Below, one piece after another: positions 26,474 to 37,693 of a stretch of 64,000 nt of DNA. Numbering within the stretch: the stretch's first letter is position 1; every line of letters starts with the position of its first letter. The notes under the pieces are model-generated. The model was not told the origin of the DNA, made no database searches, and saw only the letters and a program-made list of their open reading frames with translations. Source of the DNA: Ulota crispa (taxonomy: Eukaryota > Streptophyta > Bryopsida > Orthotrichales > Orthotrichaceae). The position numbers and the translations under genes are program-made. Where the stretch lies: assembly GCA_963920765.1 (NCBI GenBank), contig OY987242.1, positions 5,482,789 through 5,546,788 on the forward strand, read 5' to 3'.

Positions 26474-27569
26474 AGTTTCCTTGTATAAGGCCACATCCAA
26501 AGTTGCTAAGGCCACATCATTTGAGTACCGTACCTTCCTAGCAGCTAGCAGTTCATTGCCTAATAATTAATTAAACTGTGAAATCAGCATTAGGCAATTT
26601 TACAAAAAATTAGTCACTTTCAAAAACAAAACAAAAAAATTATTTAGGCATTCATCCAAGTCAAACATTATAAATGAGGTAGTTAGCTATTGTACCTAAT
26701 TGATATGATCAACAACTTGAGATGATCTTCATTTTAGTATTCATTGATAAGATGGCATTCATGAAAAAAGTGGTAGTTGCTAACTTCTTATGTTGCCTTA
26801 ATGCTTATTGTGTTTATAAATTAACTTTTGCTTGTATTTTTGTATGAAAGTTTTTTATTTATTTTTATTTGAGGTTGTGTCTCAATAAAATGAAAATTGT
26901 CCAACAAATAATAGTACAATGAATATTTAGAGAAGTTGACAAAAACAAATTGGAAGCATGTGTGTTGGCTGATGTTGCAACTTTGAGCTCAAATTTTATA
27001 TTGTGATTTAATATGTAAGTTAATGTAATTACAAAGCTTATTTGGTAGTGTTTTTATTCTTATATCAGCACCTTTCTGTATAATTTCTTTTTTTTCAGCG
27101 CTATTTAAAAATGATTTTCCAAATTTTAGGCAATTAATTTCCAAAATTATGAAAAAAATTAGGCAAATATTTTAAGAATTAATTTTTGCCAAAGCTGCTA
27201 GTAAGGTACGGTATGTAATTTGAGAATTTAATGTTATTTTTTTAATTCAATGGTCCATCATTCATTCAATCACGGTATTACCACCTCCTTGAAAGAAAGC
27301 AAAACAAACACAAATTTTTGTTAAATTTTTATTGGGATATTTCTAGTTTTTTTAATGTGTTTTTGCCGTAATTAATTCAAAAATCTTATCTTTTTAGTTT
27401 CAAATTCAACTACCTCCAATTTTTTTGAATATAACCTTAGAATGATAAAGATGAAATGGATGTTTTGATCCAAATATAAAAAAATAGCATTAAATTCTCA
27501 CAATTCATGCTCAAAGCACACCTTAAGGTGTGGCGTTAGCAATTTTGGGTGTGACTTTAACAATTCCCT
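26474..27569. mobile_element. Family D element split by another insertion
   Basis: The left part (26,474-26,525: AGTTTCC...GGCCACATCC...) and right part (27,214-27,569, ending GTGTGACTTTAACAATTCCC) together match the intact family D copy at 33,645. Removing the 688-bp insert and its target repeat leaves about 397 bp, the usual family length. Confidence 0.7.
26526..27213. mobile_element. 688-bp element inserted in a family D copy
   Basis: Its inverted ends are TACCGTACCTTCCTAGCAGC and, complemented, TACCGTACCTTACTAGCAGC. The flanks share TTTGAG, suggesting an imperfect target duplication of 8-11 bp. The interior has no transposase frame. The superfamily is uncertain (hAT or Mutator-like by duplication length). 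Confidence 0.7.
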
Positions 27570-28579
27570 AAAAAGAAAAAAAAGTATGTTAATAAAACTG
27601 ATGCATCCGATCTTTGAGATTGTGAGTACAATTTATAACCTTGTTGTCATTCTCTTAATGATGATATATACTATAAAATTGTTGCATCCATTTCTCATAT
27701 ACACAAGTCAAATATGCAAAAATGTAGCCATGATAGTGATATGTATGGAAACAAATCTCCTGTGTACGTATAGGCTCTCATAACTATTTGAAAACTCTTT
27801 GAATTTATGCAATAACAAATACATCTAATACTTTCAATATTGTAAACTAAAAGCTAAAAAGTTCCAAAATCATCTTTGTTCAATTGTCGTGATGGAGAAG
27901 AATGAAACATACCAAATTCTTGACACATAATTCTAACAAGTCCTACAATCTCATGATAAAAATGATAAACACCAAACTTGGTACTTTTACAAGTGGGTTT
28001 ATAATCACGTACTAAGTCCCCCATTATTCTAAAAATCTCTCTAGAGATACGAACACAAAATAAAAGTCAACTTCTTTTTCTTTCTCCTTCTCGCTCCTTT
28101 TTTTTTCCCTATTTTTTCCTATTTTTTTCATGAAATAGAAGCATGAACTTACTTTGCATTCTCCATTTTTTCTCCCATTCTTCTCTGCATACCTTAAGTT
28201 ACATTATCATACAGAGTAGCTTAAAGATCGATTATGTCAGTTGCACCAGGTACTTTCTACTTGATTATCATATTAAAAAACCCAATAATCTTAATGACTC
28301 TCAGACGTTCCATTATTTATTTTTTTAATTTTTAAGTTCTAGGGACAAAAGCAAACCACAGGAACCACATGCAACGGATGCATGTACAAATCCAAAATAA
28401 TTGAGCAGCTCATGGTCTTGTTTCTGAATATTAAATGTGAACATTAGGCACACCACAAAGCATTCTCACCATCCACTGCAAAGTCCCAACATAATATTAG
28501 TATCATACATTAGAAGCATGTGAGGTCCAATTTCCAAGGTCTGAGATTTTGTAGTAAAAGTGTCTGTTCAATAGTGATT
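27570..28579. other. AT-rich intergenic DNA, no gene recognised
   Basis: This contains a T/C-rich tract near 28,070-28,135 and short AT-driven open frames. Nothing was identified. Confidence 0.4.
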
Positions 28580-28889
28580 ACATAACATTCAGTAGCGGTC
28601 AGCCTCACTGCCCTCTCTCCAATTAAAGAGTGTGCATACTCTTTCATTCAGTTGGATGAAAGAATGTGGAATATTCCACACCCATCAGTAGTTAAGAGGA
28701 TACTTGGTTAAATTTGTCAGAGAATTTATGGAAGAGAGGCTTAGTTTAGTGCACATACGTCAATGTGGGGGCCAATCATATCAGAAAAAATAAAATAAAA
28801 ATAAAAATAAAAATTGTCATGATGAAGTTTGTGGATGATACCTGAAGAGAGGGAAACGCAGCCTCTCTTTAGGCTACTGAATGTTATGT
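28580..28889. mobile_element. Candidate MITE with 17-bp inverted ends, 310 bp
   Basis: ACATAACATTCAGTAGC at 28,580-28,596 is exactly inverted at 28,873-28,889, with weaker pairing further in (CCCTCTCTCC versus GAAGAGAGGG). The family is not otherwise seen in the window. Confidence 0.6.
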
Positions 28890-29210
28890 TACTGGTTGGG
28901 AGGAGGTCCTTTTAGAAAAATACTAACCTATAACCATCACCCTTGGGTTGTATTGGACAACGCTATTTTGTGAGTGTAAAATGTTGAGCCCATGAGCGGT
29001 AGCCAAGATTTTCCAAGAGGAGTGATCCCCTATATTTTGCTGTAGTTGCTACAAAACATGACACTATGCCACTCCCATGCAACTAGCGGGGAGATCCAAA
29101 AGAAATTAGAAAATCCCAAATGAAATGTAAAAAGAAAACAGTTGAATTCTAAAATTCACCACATAAAAATTGGGTAGAATTTTGGGAAATTTTTGATTAT
29201 AATATATAAA
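28890..29210. other. Intergenic spacer, nothing recognised
   Basis: No open frame, repeat end or RNA signature was seen. Confidence 0.35.
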
Positions 29211-29583
29211 GGGAATTGCTAACGCCACACCTTTGTGAGGAGTCAAATTGAGAATTTGATGCTTTCTTTTTTTATTCAAGTGATCCATCATTCATTCAAT
29301 CATAATGTTACCACCTCTTTGAAAGAAAAAAGGATAAAAATAAAATAAAAAAATTAACTCTTATTGTATCACTACTATTTTTTATTGTATTTTTCTTTTG
29401 AGTAATTCAAAGGTCCCCTATTTTTAATTTCAAATTCAAGCACCTCCAATTTTGTTGGATGTAACCTTAGAGTTAGTATAATGGAGATGAGACAAATCTA
29501 TTGATCCCAATCAAAAAAATCAACATTAAATTCTCACACATCATGCTCAAAGTACACCTTAGGGTGTGGCTTTAGCAATTTCT
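29211..29583. mobile_element. Family D element, 373 bp
   Basis: The ends are GGGAATTGCTAACGCC and, complemented, AGAAATTGCTAAAGCC. The flanks TATATAAA (29,203-29,210) and TATATAAA (29,584-29,591) form an exact 8-bp target duplication, typical of hAT-type elements. The interior shares TTCATTCAATCA- and GTAACCTTAGAGT-like blocks with the other D copies. Confidence 0.8.
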
Positions 29584-29799
29584 TATATAAATATAGGCAA
29601 CATCCAATTCATGCACTAAAAAAATTGGTTGAAAATGAGAAATGTTGGAGTTTTATCAAGGAAGCTCAAAATCTAAGTAGACAATGTTCTCATGCATTTC
29701 ATAATATTTTGCAACAAAATTGCCTATGGTGGGTCCGGGAATTGTGACCTCTAAGATGAAAGCATCCTTACCCAATAATTGAAGCATTTTGCAGCAAAC

Positions 29800-30152
29800 T
29801 ACAAAGAGTTTGAGGCAACAAATATTTTTCCCATGTAGGAAGATGAGAAATATTGGGATTGCAAATTTTTCATAATCTTATTTACAAAACTGAAAATACT
29901 GTGAATTTTGGGAGTCAAAAAGTGCTTTGAACCCGTTGCCAACCTCTAAACTTATGCAATTCTGATAATAGCCAAATCACTTTATGCTGATTTACTTCCT
30001 TCTTCATTTTGGGACACATGGCATGACTTAGGTGGTCCTAACCTTGAAAAGGACAAAAATTTGCATTCCAAAACACATATCCTTGCTGAGATTGAAAACA
30101 GCACACCCTATTGGTTGGATATAGGGCTTTGTTGGCTATGCTTCCACCTTAA
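29800..30152 (+). repeat. Dispersed repeat G, copy 2
   Basis: Same-orientation match to 2,118-2,475 (see that copy). It is followed by a segment at 30,182-30,250 related, in inverse, to 10,819-10,878. Confidence 0.7.
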
Positions 30153-30252
30153 CCCAAAAAAGATGTTGTTGTTATGTATATGAAATCTTGTGTTGAATAC
30201 GGATGGGGCATTTGGATAGCACATGAATCCCATTGGAGTGGTAAATTTCAAC

Positions 30253-31250
30253 TTGCATTATAAACATACTTCTAATCAATTGGAATTTTTTGAATTTTTT
30301 TAGTATTTGTCATATAATCATTTCTTCAAGTACTAAATGGTCCTTGTACAAATACATACAACGTTTTTGGTAGGCTAACATCCTTAAGGGGTTAACTTCC
30401 TCCCAAGGTCTCCAAGGTGAAGAGTGATTAAGTTAGTGACTTGCTTGTTGATGAGAGACAAGTGCCTCACGACCATTGCTCCATGGACATGATTTCAAAC
30501 TTTCCACATGTACAACAACATTGTATACCCACATCCGTTCTTTCTTAATAATAAATGCTGTGTTGTAGCTTGTAAGGTGTCATCATATGGGGTTATTCTA
30601 AGCTAAAAACACCAACGTTCCTAAGAGATGAGTACAACTTACAGCTGCATACAAAAAAGATAATGAACTCTGTTGCTCTTCTGTCTCGAAGATATTCTGA
30701 GATGGACAGTCTCTGTTACGGCTAGTGCTCAGAAAATGGTACACATAAGCTTACCCCTGATTTGCGATGATTAAATAGAAAACATGTATGAAGGGCGCTT
30801 GAACATTATTTTCATCCACTTTGCAGACGGAAACCGCAAAGTTCATCCTGAGAGTACTACTGATGTTGGAACTGCGCCGATTGTCAGAGAAAATACAGCC
30901 CCTTCTGTAACTGCCCTGGGGTTGCAAAGGGATCTGTTGTTCTCTCTCTCTCTCTTTTCCTGCCTGTCCTACTGTAACCCCCTTTTGTAGCATACACTGG
31001 TACCCACTACAAAAAAAAAAAAAATGCTTTTGTACCACTCTGGTAGTTAGTTGCATCTTGGCATTGAAATAAGTTAGTAGACTTTTACAGATCAGTTCTG
31101 CTTCTCTGGAAAGAATGGCCCCAAAGAGTTGTAACTGCAGTACAGATGACCATGTTCTTGGCTTTCTTTGTGTTATATACAGGGAACTGCAACGCCAAGC
31201 TTGGCCTCTCAGATGTTGAACACCCCACCTTTTCTCCAAATTAGTAATTA
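30253..31250. other. GC-richer unidentified stretch beside a MITE cluster
   Basis: From about 30,640 the sequence is less AT-rich, with a (TC)n run at 30,942-30,957 and a poly(A) run at 31,011-31,024. A 200-codon minus-strand frame (30,751-31,353) crosses it but runs into the family B element at 31,251, so I do not call it a gene. It may be a transcript-derived or decayed fragment. Confidence 0.3.
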
Positions 31251-31564
31251 AGGTAGGAACACCCATAAGCGTTAGTGTCCCCATAACTGTCATCTCTAAA
31301 ATTTTGAAAGATTTGTGGAAGTAAATAGATGTAATTACAAGGATGTACAACATGTGAACATGAAACCTTAGTATTGGTTATGGGTACAATGGCAGTTTGC
31401 TCTTTAAAAATTCACAACTTATTCTCAGAGTATCCAAATAATATGTTTGAAAGTGCAAACTCATTATTTGTTTGTTCCCAATAAGATCTTATAATTTGCT
31501 AGATGTTTATTAATAATCATCATGTTCAAAACCCTTAGTTTGACCCTTATGGGTGCGCCTACCT
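31251..31564. mobile_element. Family B TA-flanked MITE, 314 bp
   Basis: TA is present on both sides (31,249-31,250 and 31,565-31,566). Ends are AGGTAGGAACACCCATAAG and, complemented, AGGTAGGCGCACCCATAAG. TA duplication and size suggest a Tc1/mariner-type (Stowaway-like) MITE. It is inverted relative to the copy at 42,453. Confidence 0.8.
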
Positions 31565-31571
31565 TAATATA

Positions 31572-31885
31572 AGGGAAAACTTGATGAATACCCCTAAAAT
31601 TTACAATATTTGCATAAATACCCTTCATATTTCAGAAATTGCAAAAATACCTTTAATATCTCAAAAGAGCATCCCAAGGTAGTTTTGCAAGTATTTTTTT
31701 CAATTATTGTGTTCCATCTATGTTTATTCCTATACTTCAAACATTAAGACATTCATTGCAAGATCTAAATCAATGTAATTTTGAAAAAAAATTAACTATG
31801 TCAAGGGTATTTGTGCAATGCCTGTAAAATCAAGAATATCTACACAAATATTGCAAATTTTGTAGGTATCCATCATATTTTCCCT
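31572..31885. mobile_element. Family C TA-flanked foldback MITE, 314 bp
   Basis: TA precedes (31,570-31,571) and follows (31,886-31,887). Inverted ends AGGGAAAACTTGATGAATAC and (complement) AGGGAAAATATGATGGATAC continue into arms of about 90 bp. It lies 7 bp after a family B copy. Confidence 0.75.
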
Positions 31886-31988
31886 TAATCCAAATAAGCT
31901 ACCTGGTTCAATTTACACTAGGAATCAAGGTTGTTTTGGAGAAGGAAGAAGTTTCAATCTTGGCCTCTTTTGGGTTGAAATTCTCATA

Positions 31989-32301
31989 AGATAGGAACAC
32001 CCATAAGCGTTAGTGTTCCCATAATTGTCACCTTTGAAATCTTAGAAAATCTATGGAAATGAATAGATGTAATTACAATGATGTACAACATGTGAATATG
32101 AAACCTTAGTGTTGGTTACGGGTACAATGGCAGTTTGCTTTTTAATAATTCACAACTTATTCTCATAGTATCCAAATAATACATTCAAAAGTGCAAACTT
32201 TTAAAAAAAAAATCTTAATAGGATCCTATAATTTTCTAGTTGTTTATTAATAGTCATCATGTTCAAAACCCTTAAATTGACGCTTATGGGTGCTCTTACC
32301 T
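31989..32301. mobile_element. Family B TA-flanked MITE, 313 bp
   Basis: TA occurs at both edges (31,987-31,988 and 32,302-32,303). Ends are AGATAGGAACACCCATAAG and (complement) AGGTAAGAGCACCCATAAG. Same orientation as the copy at 31,251 and highly similar to it. Confidence 0.8.
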
Positions 32302-32354
32302 TATGAGGTCCAAGGCCATTACATATAATGAGAGTCTCAAACTATGAATCTTAA

Positions 32355-32523
32355 CTAGAAGAAAACTGCCAAAAAATAGCGTTCCACTTAACAAAAAATG
32401 TGCAGTTGATTGTGTTGAGTTCTTTGTTTCCAATGCAAAATTACATTGGAAACAGAGAACTCAACACAATCAACTTCACATATTTTATTAAGTGGAACGC
32501 AATTTTTTGGCAGTTTTCTATTA
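32355..32523. mobile_element. Compact hairpin element, about 170 bp
   Basis: Arms of about 80 bp (from GAAAACTGCCAAAAAAT to TTGTTTCCAATG and its inverse) enclose a loop of about 10 nt. It resembles a foldback MITE or a hairpin-RNA source. A fully paired arm this long is more typical of MITE-derived siRNA loci than of conserved miRNAs. Confidence 0.7.
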
Positions 32524-33087
32524 GAGCTTGTTTTGTTGCTTGAGAACGACAAGACGTGAGACTATCTCAACTCTTAAAATAACATTCACTAATAATGGAA
32601 GGCTTAGGCCCAATTCAAACTAGCAACCGGCCAAAAGTTTCTCAAATGTGATTGGTTGAAATTTGGCTTTTCTCTGTTGTTGGGTTCAAACTGCGAGTTT
32701 GTTTGGTACTTTTACATCCAACTTCACCACTCTCGAGAACACTCTATGTAGCCAAGTCAGCGGCCAAGATAGTGAAGATTTGGGGCCTCCTCCAAGGGTG
32801 GTACCAAACTTGTCCAACAGAAGCACACTCTTGGATGACACACAGTTACACGAAAAAGTTTCTATTGGGCAAAACACTGGACGGGGTCCTGGTTTCTGTG
32901 TCTTGGCCGATTGCTAGTTTGAACCGAGCTTTATTCCCTCCATTTTGTTGTTGTTTTGATCAAGTTGATAAGTTCATTTTTTTGTTGATTTAGATAAAAA
33001 TCAATGTCATCAACAAAAAAGTGACTCATCAACGCAACCAAAACAAACAAACAAAATTCAAAACATGGTTGTTTATATATATATAAA
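32524..33087. other. Spacer with no recognised gene
   Basis: A 113-codon frame at 32,652-32,993 has overlapping alternative frames of similar length on both strands and no recognisable domain, so it is not annotated as coding. A short (TA)n run precedes the next family D element. Confidence 0.35.
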
Positions 33088-33477
33088 GAATTACTACAAC
33101 TACACCCTAAATTGCTAATGAGACACCCCTATCAGCATGAAATGTGATTTTTAACGCAGATTTTTTTATTTGGATCAAAAGATTTGTTTCACCTTTATCA
33201 TTTTAAGGCTATATTCAAAAAATGACTTAAATTCAAAACTAAAAATATAGGACTTTTTGAGTTACTTATAGCAAAAATACATCAAAAAATAGTACTGGTG
33301 CAATAATATTTCAACAAAATTTTGTATTTGTCTTGTTTTCTTTCAAGGAGGTGATAACACTGTGATTGAATGAATGATGGACCACTTCAATAAATAAAAA
33401 ATAACAGTAAATTATCAAATTTCATGCTCACAAGGGGTGTCCTGTTAGCAACTTAGGGTGTCGCGGTAGTAATTCTC
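33088..33477. mobile_element. Family D element, about 390 bp
   Basis: The ends are AGAATTACTACAACTACACCC and, complemented, AGAATTACTACCGCGACACCC. TA-rich flanks (TATATATATAA and TATATACAT) lie on both sides. It has the two-part terminal structure of the family, with a second CACCC-type block inside. Confidence 0.75.
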
Positions 33478-33644
33478 TATATACATAGGATGATGAAAAT
33501 TGTATTGATGAAACTTAGATTGATTGTTTCCTTCTTCATTCTTTTTTTTGAGATTTCCAAGGCTTATGGTTGTTGTTTGAAATAGTTGAACACAAATTCT
33601 TCAGCCATAAGAGGTAAAAAAAGAAAAGACCCCATTATAATTTT

Positions 33645-34043
33645 AGAGAATTGCTAAAGCCACATCCAAAATTGCTAATGTCACACCCCTATGAGCATGT
33701 AATTTGAGAATTTAATCTTAATTTTTATATTCAAGTGGTTCATCATTCATTCACAACATTACTACCTTCTTGAAATGAAGAAGGATAAATACAAAAAAAT
33801 GAACTTTTATTGCATCATTACTATATTTTTATGTATTTTTGTTTTAAGTAATTCAAAAGTCCTATTTTTTAGTTTCAAATTCAAGCACCTCCAATTTTTT
33901 TGGATATAGCCTTAGAATGATAGAGATGAACAAATTCCTAAATCCAAATAAACAAAAATCAACAATAAACTCTCACATTTTATGCTCAAAGCACATCTTC
34001 AGGTGTGACGTTAACAATTTTGGGTGTGGCTTTAACAGTTTCC
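33645..34043. mobile_element. Family D element, about 399 bp
   Basis: The ends are AGAGAATTGCTAAAGCC and, complemented, AGGAAACTGTTAAAGCC. Interior blocks match the copies at 29,211 and 27,214-27,569. The target duplication is not clear. Confidence 0.7.
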
Positions 34044-34053
34044 TCATTTTATT

Positions 34054-34789
34054 AGAGCATCTCCACTGGTTGGCTTTGGCTTGTGATTTACCGTGGCCTT
34101 AGGGTTGTTTCTGATTTTCAAATGTCCAGTGTTGGCACGATGATGGCAAATTTTTGCCTAGCCGCTCCAAAGAAGGCTCTGGGCACTCTCAATTGCCGGG
34201 GTAGTTTTCATTTGTGGCGTGCTTGAATCATGGCTCTAACACTTTTATTTATTGCCTTGATGCTTGGTGAGGCCCCAATTTATTTGCCATCAATTCTCTA
34301 AAGTCTAAATTGCTGACCTACCCATGCTGCTTTTTGGCAAAGATGCCTAGAGCATCCCATGCTGCCATGGCAAAGATGCCCAAAGCATTCAAAAATTGCA
34401 GCTATTCTTGGCATAGCTTTTAATTCCAAACCTTGTAATGTGTCCTCTTAACCCTTAAACATCCATAGGGCATAGTATATACGCTGACGTATAATTGTCA
34501 TTTGCTACCAATAAGAAATTTTAATTTGAGATCTCAAGTAGCTCACTAGAACCGCATTGATCTATTCTCCAACTTCTTTGTTGGTCTCAAATGTAGTAAA
34601 GGTGTGGATCCATTCCAAATACAAACAAAATACCTCGTATTGTACTGGTCGCAGCGACATGCTAGGACATTTGGGGGTTAAACTCAATCTGGTGAACACA
34701 AGAATTATATAACAAGCCAATTCTCCATAAAGGGGCCGGATTGAGCCATATAGTGTGTCATTCCACTGGCCAACATGTGGAGATGCTCT
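34054..34789. mobile_element. GAGCATCTCC-ended element containing a family A insertion
   Basis: Inverted ends AGAGCATCTCCAC are exact (34,054-34,066 and 34,777-34,789). Ends of this kind are widespread in plant hAT/Mutator-like MITEs. Subtracting the nested family A copy and its TTAA leaves about 506 bp. The target duplication was not resolved. Confidence 0.7.
34452..34677. mobile_element. Family A (TTAA) element, 226 bp, nested
   Basis: Exact TTAA on both sides (34,448-34,451 and 34,678-34,681). It shares its whole interior, in reverse, with the 243-bp copy at 44,165. Ends are CCCTTAAACATCC and (complement) CCCCCAAATGTCC. Confidence 0.85.
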
Positions 34790-35899
34790 TATGACAAGTA
34801 TTTGAGACCATTCTTGAGGCAGTATGAGCTGACGTTTTGATCCAAACAACAAAAAGTTTTGATGACCCTCAACTACTAGTGTAAATTGGCCCTTATGTCA
34901 ATCACCATATCCTAGTTCAAGTGCATATTCAGAAAGCCATGCCAAACTATATAAGAGATATCATTGTTTTACTACCCTTTGCAAACAAGTTTACCCACAA
35001 ACATATAAAAACCTACTGAACCTTCTTTTTACAAAAAGCTAATCATTTTTACAAAAGAGAAAAATCAACATGGTGTACTCAATGTATTTTTATTATTGAT
35101 TTTGTTCAAAGTAAGGGTACGCAGATCCATCCACATGATATTGCTCAACTTTGGGGGGGTTGGTTTTGGAAGGTGACTAGGTGAGATTTGTACAAAGGGG
35201 TTTTCATGACCCCCATCATCATTCACTTCTGCAGCAGCATATTAAGTTCATGAGCAAATCATCTGCTTCCAGTCCCTCTCCCTCCCTCCCATAGTTGTGT
35301 ATTTCATGCCCCAAGTCCTTCCATGCACACTCCTGCACTCAGTGCATGTAATCACTTTCCTATAGTTTGTACCCATCCTAATACATTTTACAACAAAAAA
35401 ATCAAGTCTAAATGACCCAACAAAGGAAATTAAATCAATCTTTGCTGATGCTGAAGTTGAGTTTTCATCTGAAATTTGTATTTCTGCTGATACTTTTTTA
35501 ATTTTTGGTTTTATAAACATAATTGGTAAGAGGGTGATTGAGATGGCTCCAATTGCACCATTGAATATTATCTAATTAAGGAAAATACATAAGATGGAGT
35601 ATCTTATATATCCATCCATCCAAAAGCATTCAGAATTTTACAATAACATTGTGCGCGCTCTCCAAGAAATTTTTGACGGTTGCAACTAATGCACATCCCC
35701 CTTCAAACTCCACTAATTTGACCAGAAACTCTAGGGAATGGGAAAGGCTGCATGACTGCATACTAGTGACTTATGTTATACCCCCTCCAGTAATAAGGGT
35801 ATGTTCACACTTGATGTTAGGAGGGGTATTAGTAATATGAATGCACTCTAAAGATGTGTTCAAATATATCTAATTTTTCTTTGTTACTACCACTCTTAA
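34790..35899. other. Intergenic DNA, no gene recognised
   Basis: It contains short open frames only. No supported element. Confidence 0.35.
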
Positions 35900-36784
35900 T
35901 TCTTAAAGGACCAAGCAAAGTTTTCACCAAAAACTCTTCAAAACTACCATTTTTAGAGCATCAATCAAATTTGAAAACAAAAACATTTTTATGCATATGT
36001 GACCGTAGGATCTTGTAAAAGAATGGTTATAGAAGATGTGGAAAATAAATTCAGAGTTTTCCACCACGTGGATTGGAAGTTAGAATGGTTTGAATATTCA
36101 AAAATGTCTTGTTAAAAACCAGGCAGCTACCCTTCAAAAGGTGAAATTTCTAAGGAAAAAAGGCCATGCGGGTGGTACTTCTCTAAATTCCTTATTCCGC
36201 CTCAGTAAAGCACATGCCAAAAAAGTTTCAAATCATTTGGAGTTGAAAAGTAGAGAATGATTCAAAACACTAAATTGTTAAGAATTTAATAATAGAAATG
36301 AAAAATGCCAATCCCAATGGTCATAATGTTGTCATAAGAAATCTTCATCCCTTGGTTTTGTTTTTTTTTTGAAATGTTAAAAATTGAGTAAAATAAAGGA
36401 CTTCAAAGTTTATTTTGAAGTAGAGAATCCGTAATTGCCCCCAAACAAAAAAAATCCTTATAACTTTCATCTTGTTGATCCAAATGGAACTATTCAAAGC
36501 TTCCTACATTCACATAAATCTCCTTAACCAATTTTTAATTTTTTTTTTTGAAAAAAGTGAATTTTAAAAATTTGCCCAAGCTGCCCAACAAACATAAAAA
36601 ACAACATATTAGGCCATAACTTTTTACTCATAACTCCAAATGTCATGAAATTTAGTGCATATGAAAGATAAACCTTGTCCCCACATTTTGTTAAAATTTC
36701 AGCCTAAAATATGAAAAGCTCCAATCACATGCACTTGCCCAAAATTGCCATGTTTCTAAAAAAGGGGGTCTGGTCATTTACAAG
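35900..36784. mobile_element. Probable family A element, 885 bp
   Basis: TTAA precedes it and TCAA follows it. The interior matches other 0.9-kb family A members, for example the AATGATTCAAAGCTTCC-type and GCCCAAGCTGCCC-type blocks shared with 40,638-41,574. Its termini are eroded (TTCTTAAAGGACCA; complement CTTGTAAATGACC). Its right target tetranucleotide is shared with the next element. Confidence 0.5.
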
Positions 36785-36788
36785 TCAA

Positions 36789-37693
36789 CCCTTTAGAGAC
36801 CACCGAACCATATTTGGGTTTGGGAGAGTAGTTTTCGGCCTATACAATAAAATTGCCCAACAATTTGGAAAACAATCTTGAAGAATGCTTGTGATCACAA
36901 GAATTTTGCATTCAACCCAAAATACAACAATAGTATCAGATATGGGAGTTGATAAATAATGGTGTTTATACATCATAGCCTCAAAATATGTATCCATATT
37001 TGGTCAAAGATGGATCAAAGCAACAACACAATACATTAAACATCCAAGAAGAATGCCATATTTCAATTGTGCAATCTTAAAAAACTTCAAATTGCTCAAG
37101 GAATGCGCTTGTATTGTTTCTCTACACGATAGTAGTACAATTGTAGTATTTGAGAATCCATTGAAATGATGCTATCAATTTATTTTAAAAAAAGTTCATC
37201 CTATATTTAAGGCCAATTCTTGATTGCTTTTATCGATCGGATTTTTTGTAACAATTATCAAATTTCTTGTAGAACCGTTTTAGAGTAGCAAAGAAAATGG
37301 GATTTTTGACCCTTTTTGTCCACTTAGCTACACCTTGTGATTGCTATTTTTGTCTATTTTGTGTGAAACTAGTCTTGTTGGAAAGGTGGGAAATCCTGCT
37401 TTCTAGAACTGTAAGGCTCTTGTCAATCAAAGCTTGCATGAAGCACTAACATTCAAAACCACACAAGTATGAAAAACTAGAGATTTTCCATATACGGCTT
37501 AGTTAATCATTATAATAATTCACCTCCAATGGTAAATCTAGTTGAAATTTTGATGCATTGCAACAAACAAGGTGCCCTTCACATTTGTACTGTTGGATTA
37601 TTCAAATTGGGTCCATATTTGTTTCAAATGCACATCTAATCTTATTGCCCTCGTTTCTACTGGATTTTGGAAAAATGTGTGCTCTTTAAAGGG
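36789..37693. mobile_element. Family A element, 905 bp, CCCTTTA subfamily
   Basis: The ends CCCTTTAGAGACCACCGAAC and (complement) CCCTTTAAAGAGCAC match, in reverse, the copy at 50,177. Target sites are eroded to TCAA and TAAC. Interior similarity spans the whole length, for example CCACTTAGCTACACCTTGTG in both copies. Confidence 0.75.

Noticed and set aside
30751..31353. A 200-codon minus-strand open frame
   Set aside because: About 100 bp of its N-terminal part lies in a family B MITE, and it crosses poly(A) and (TC)n tracts. No domain is recognisable.
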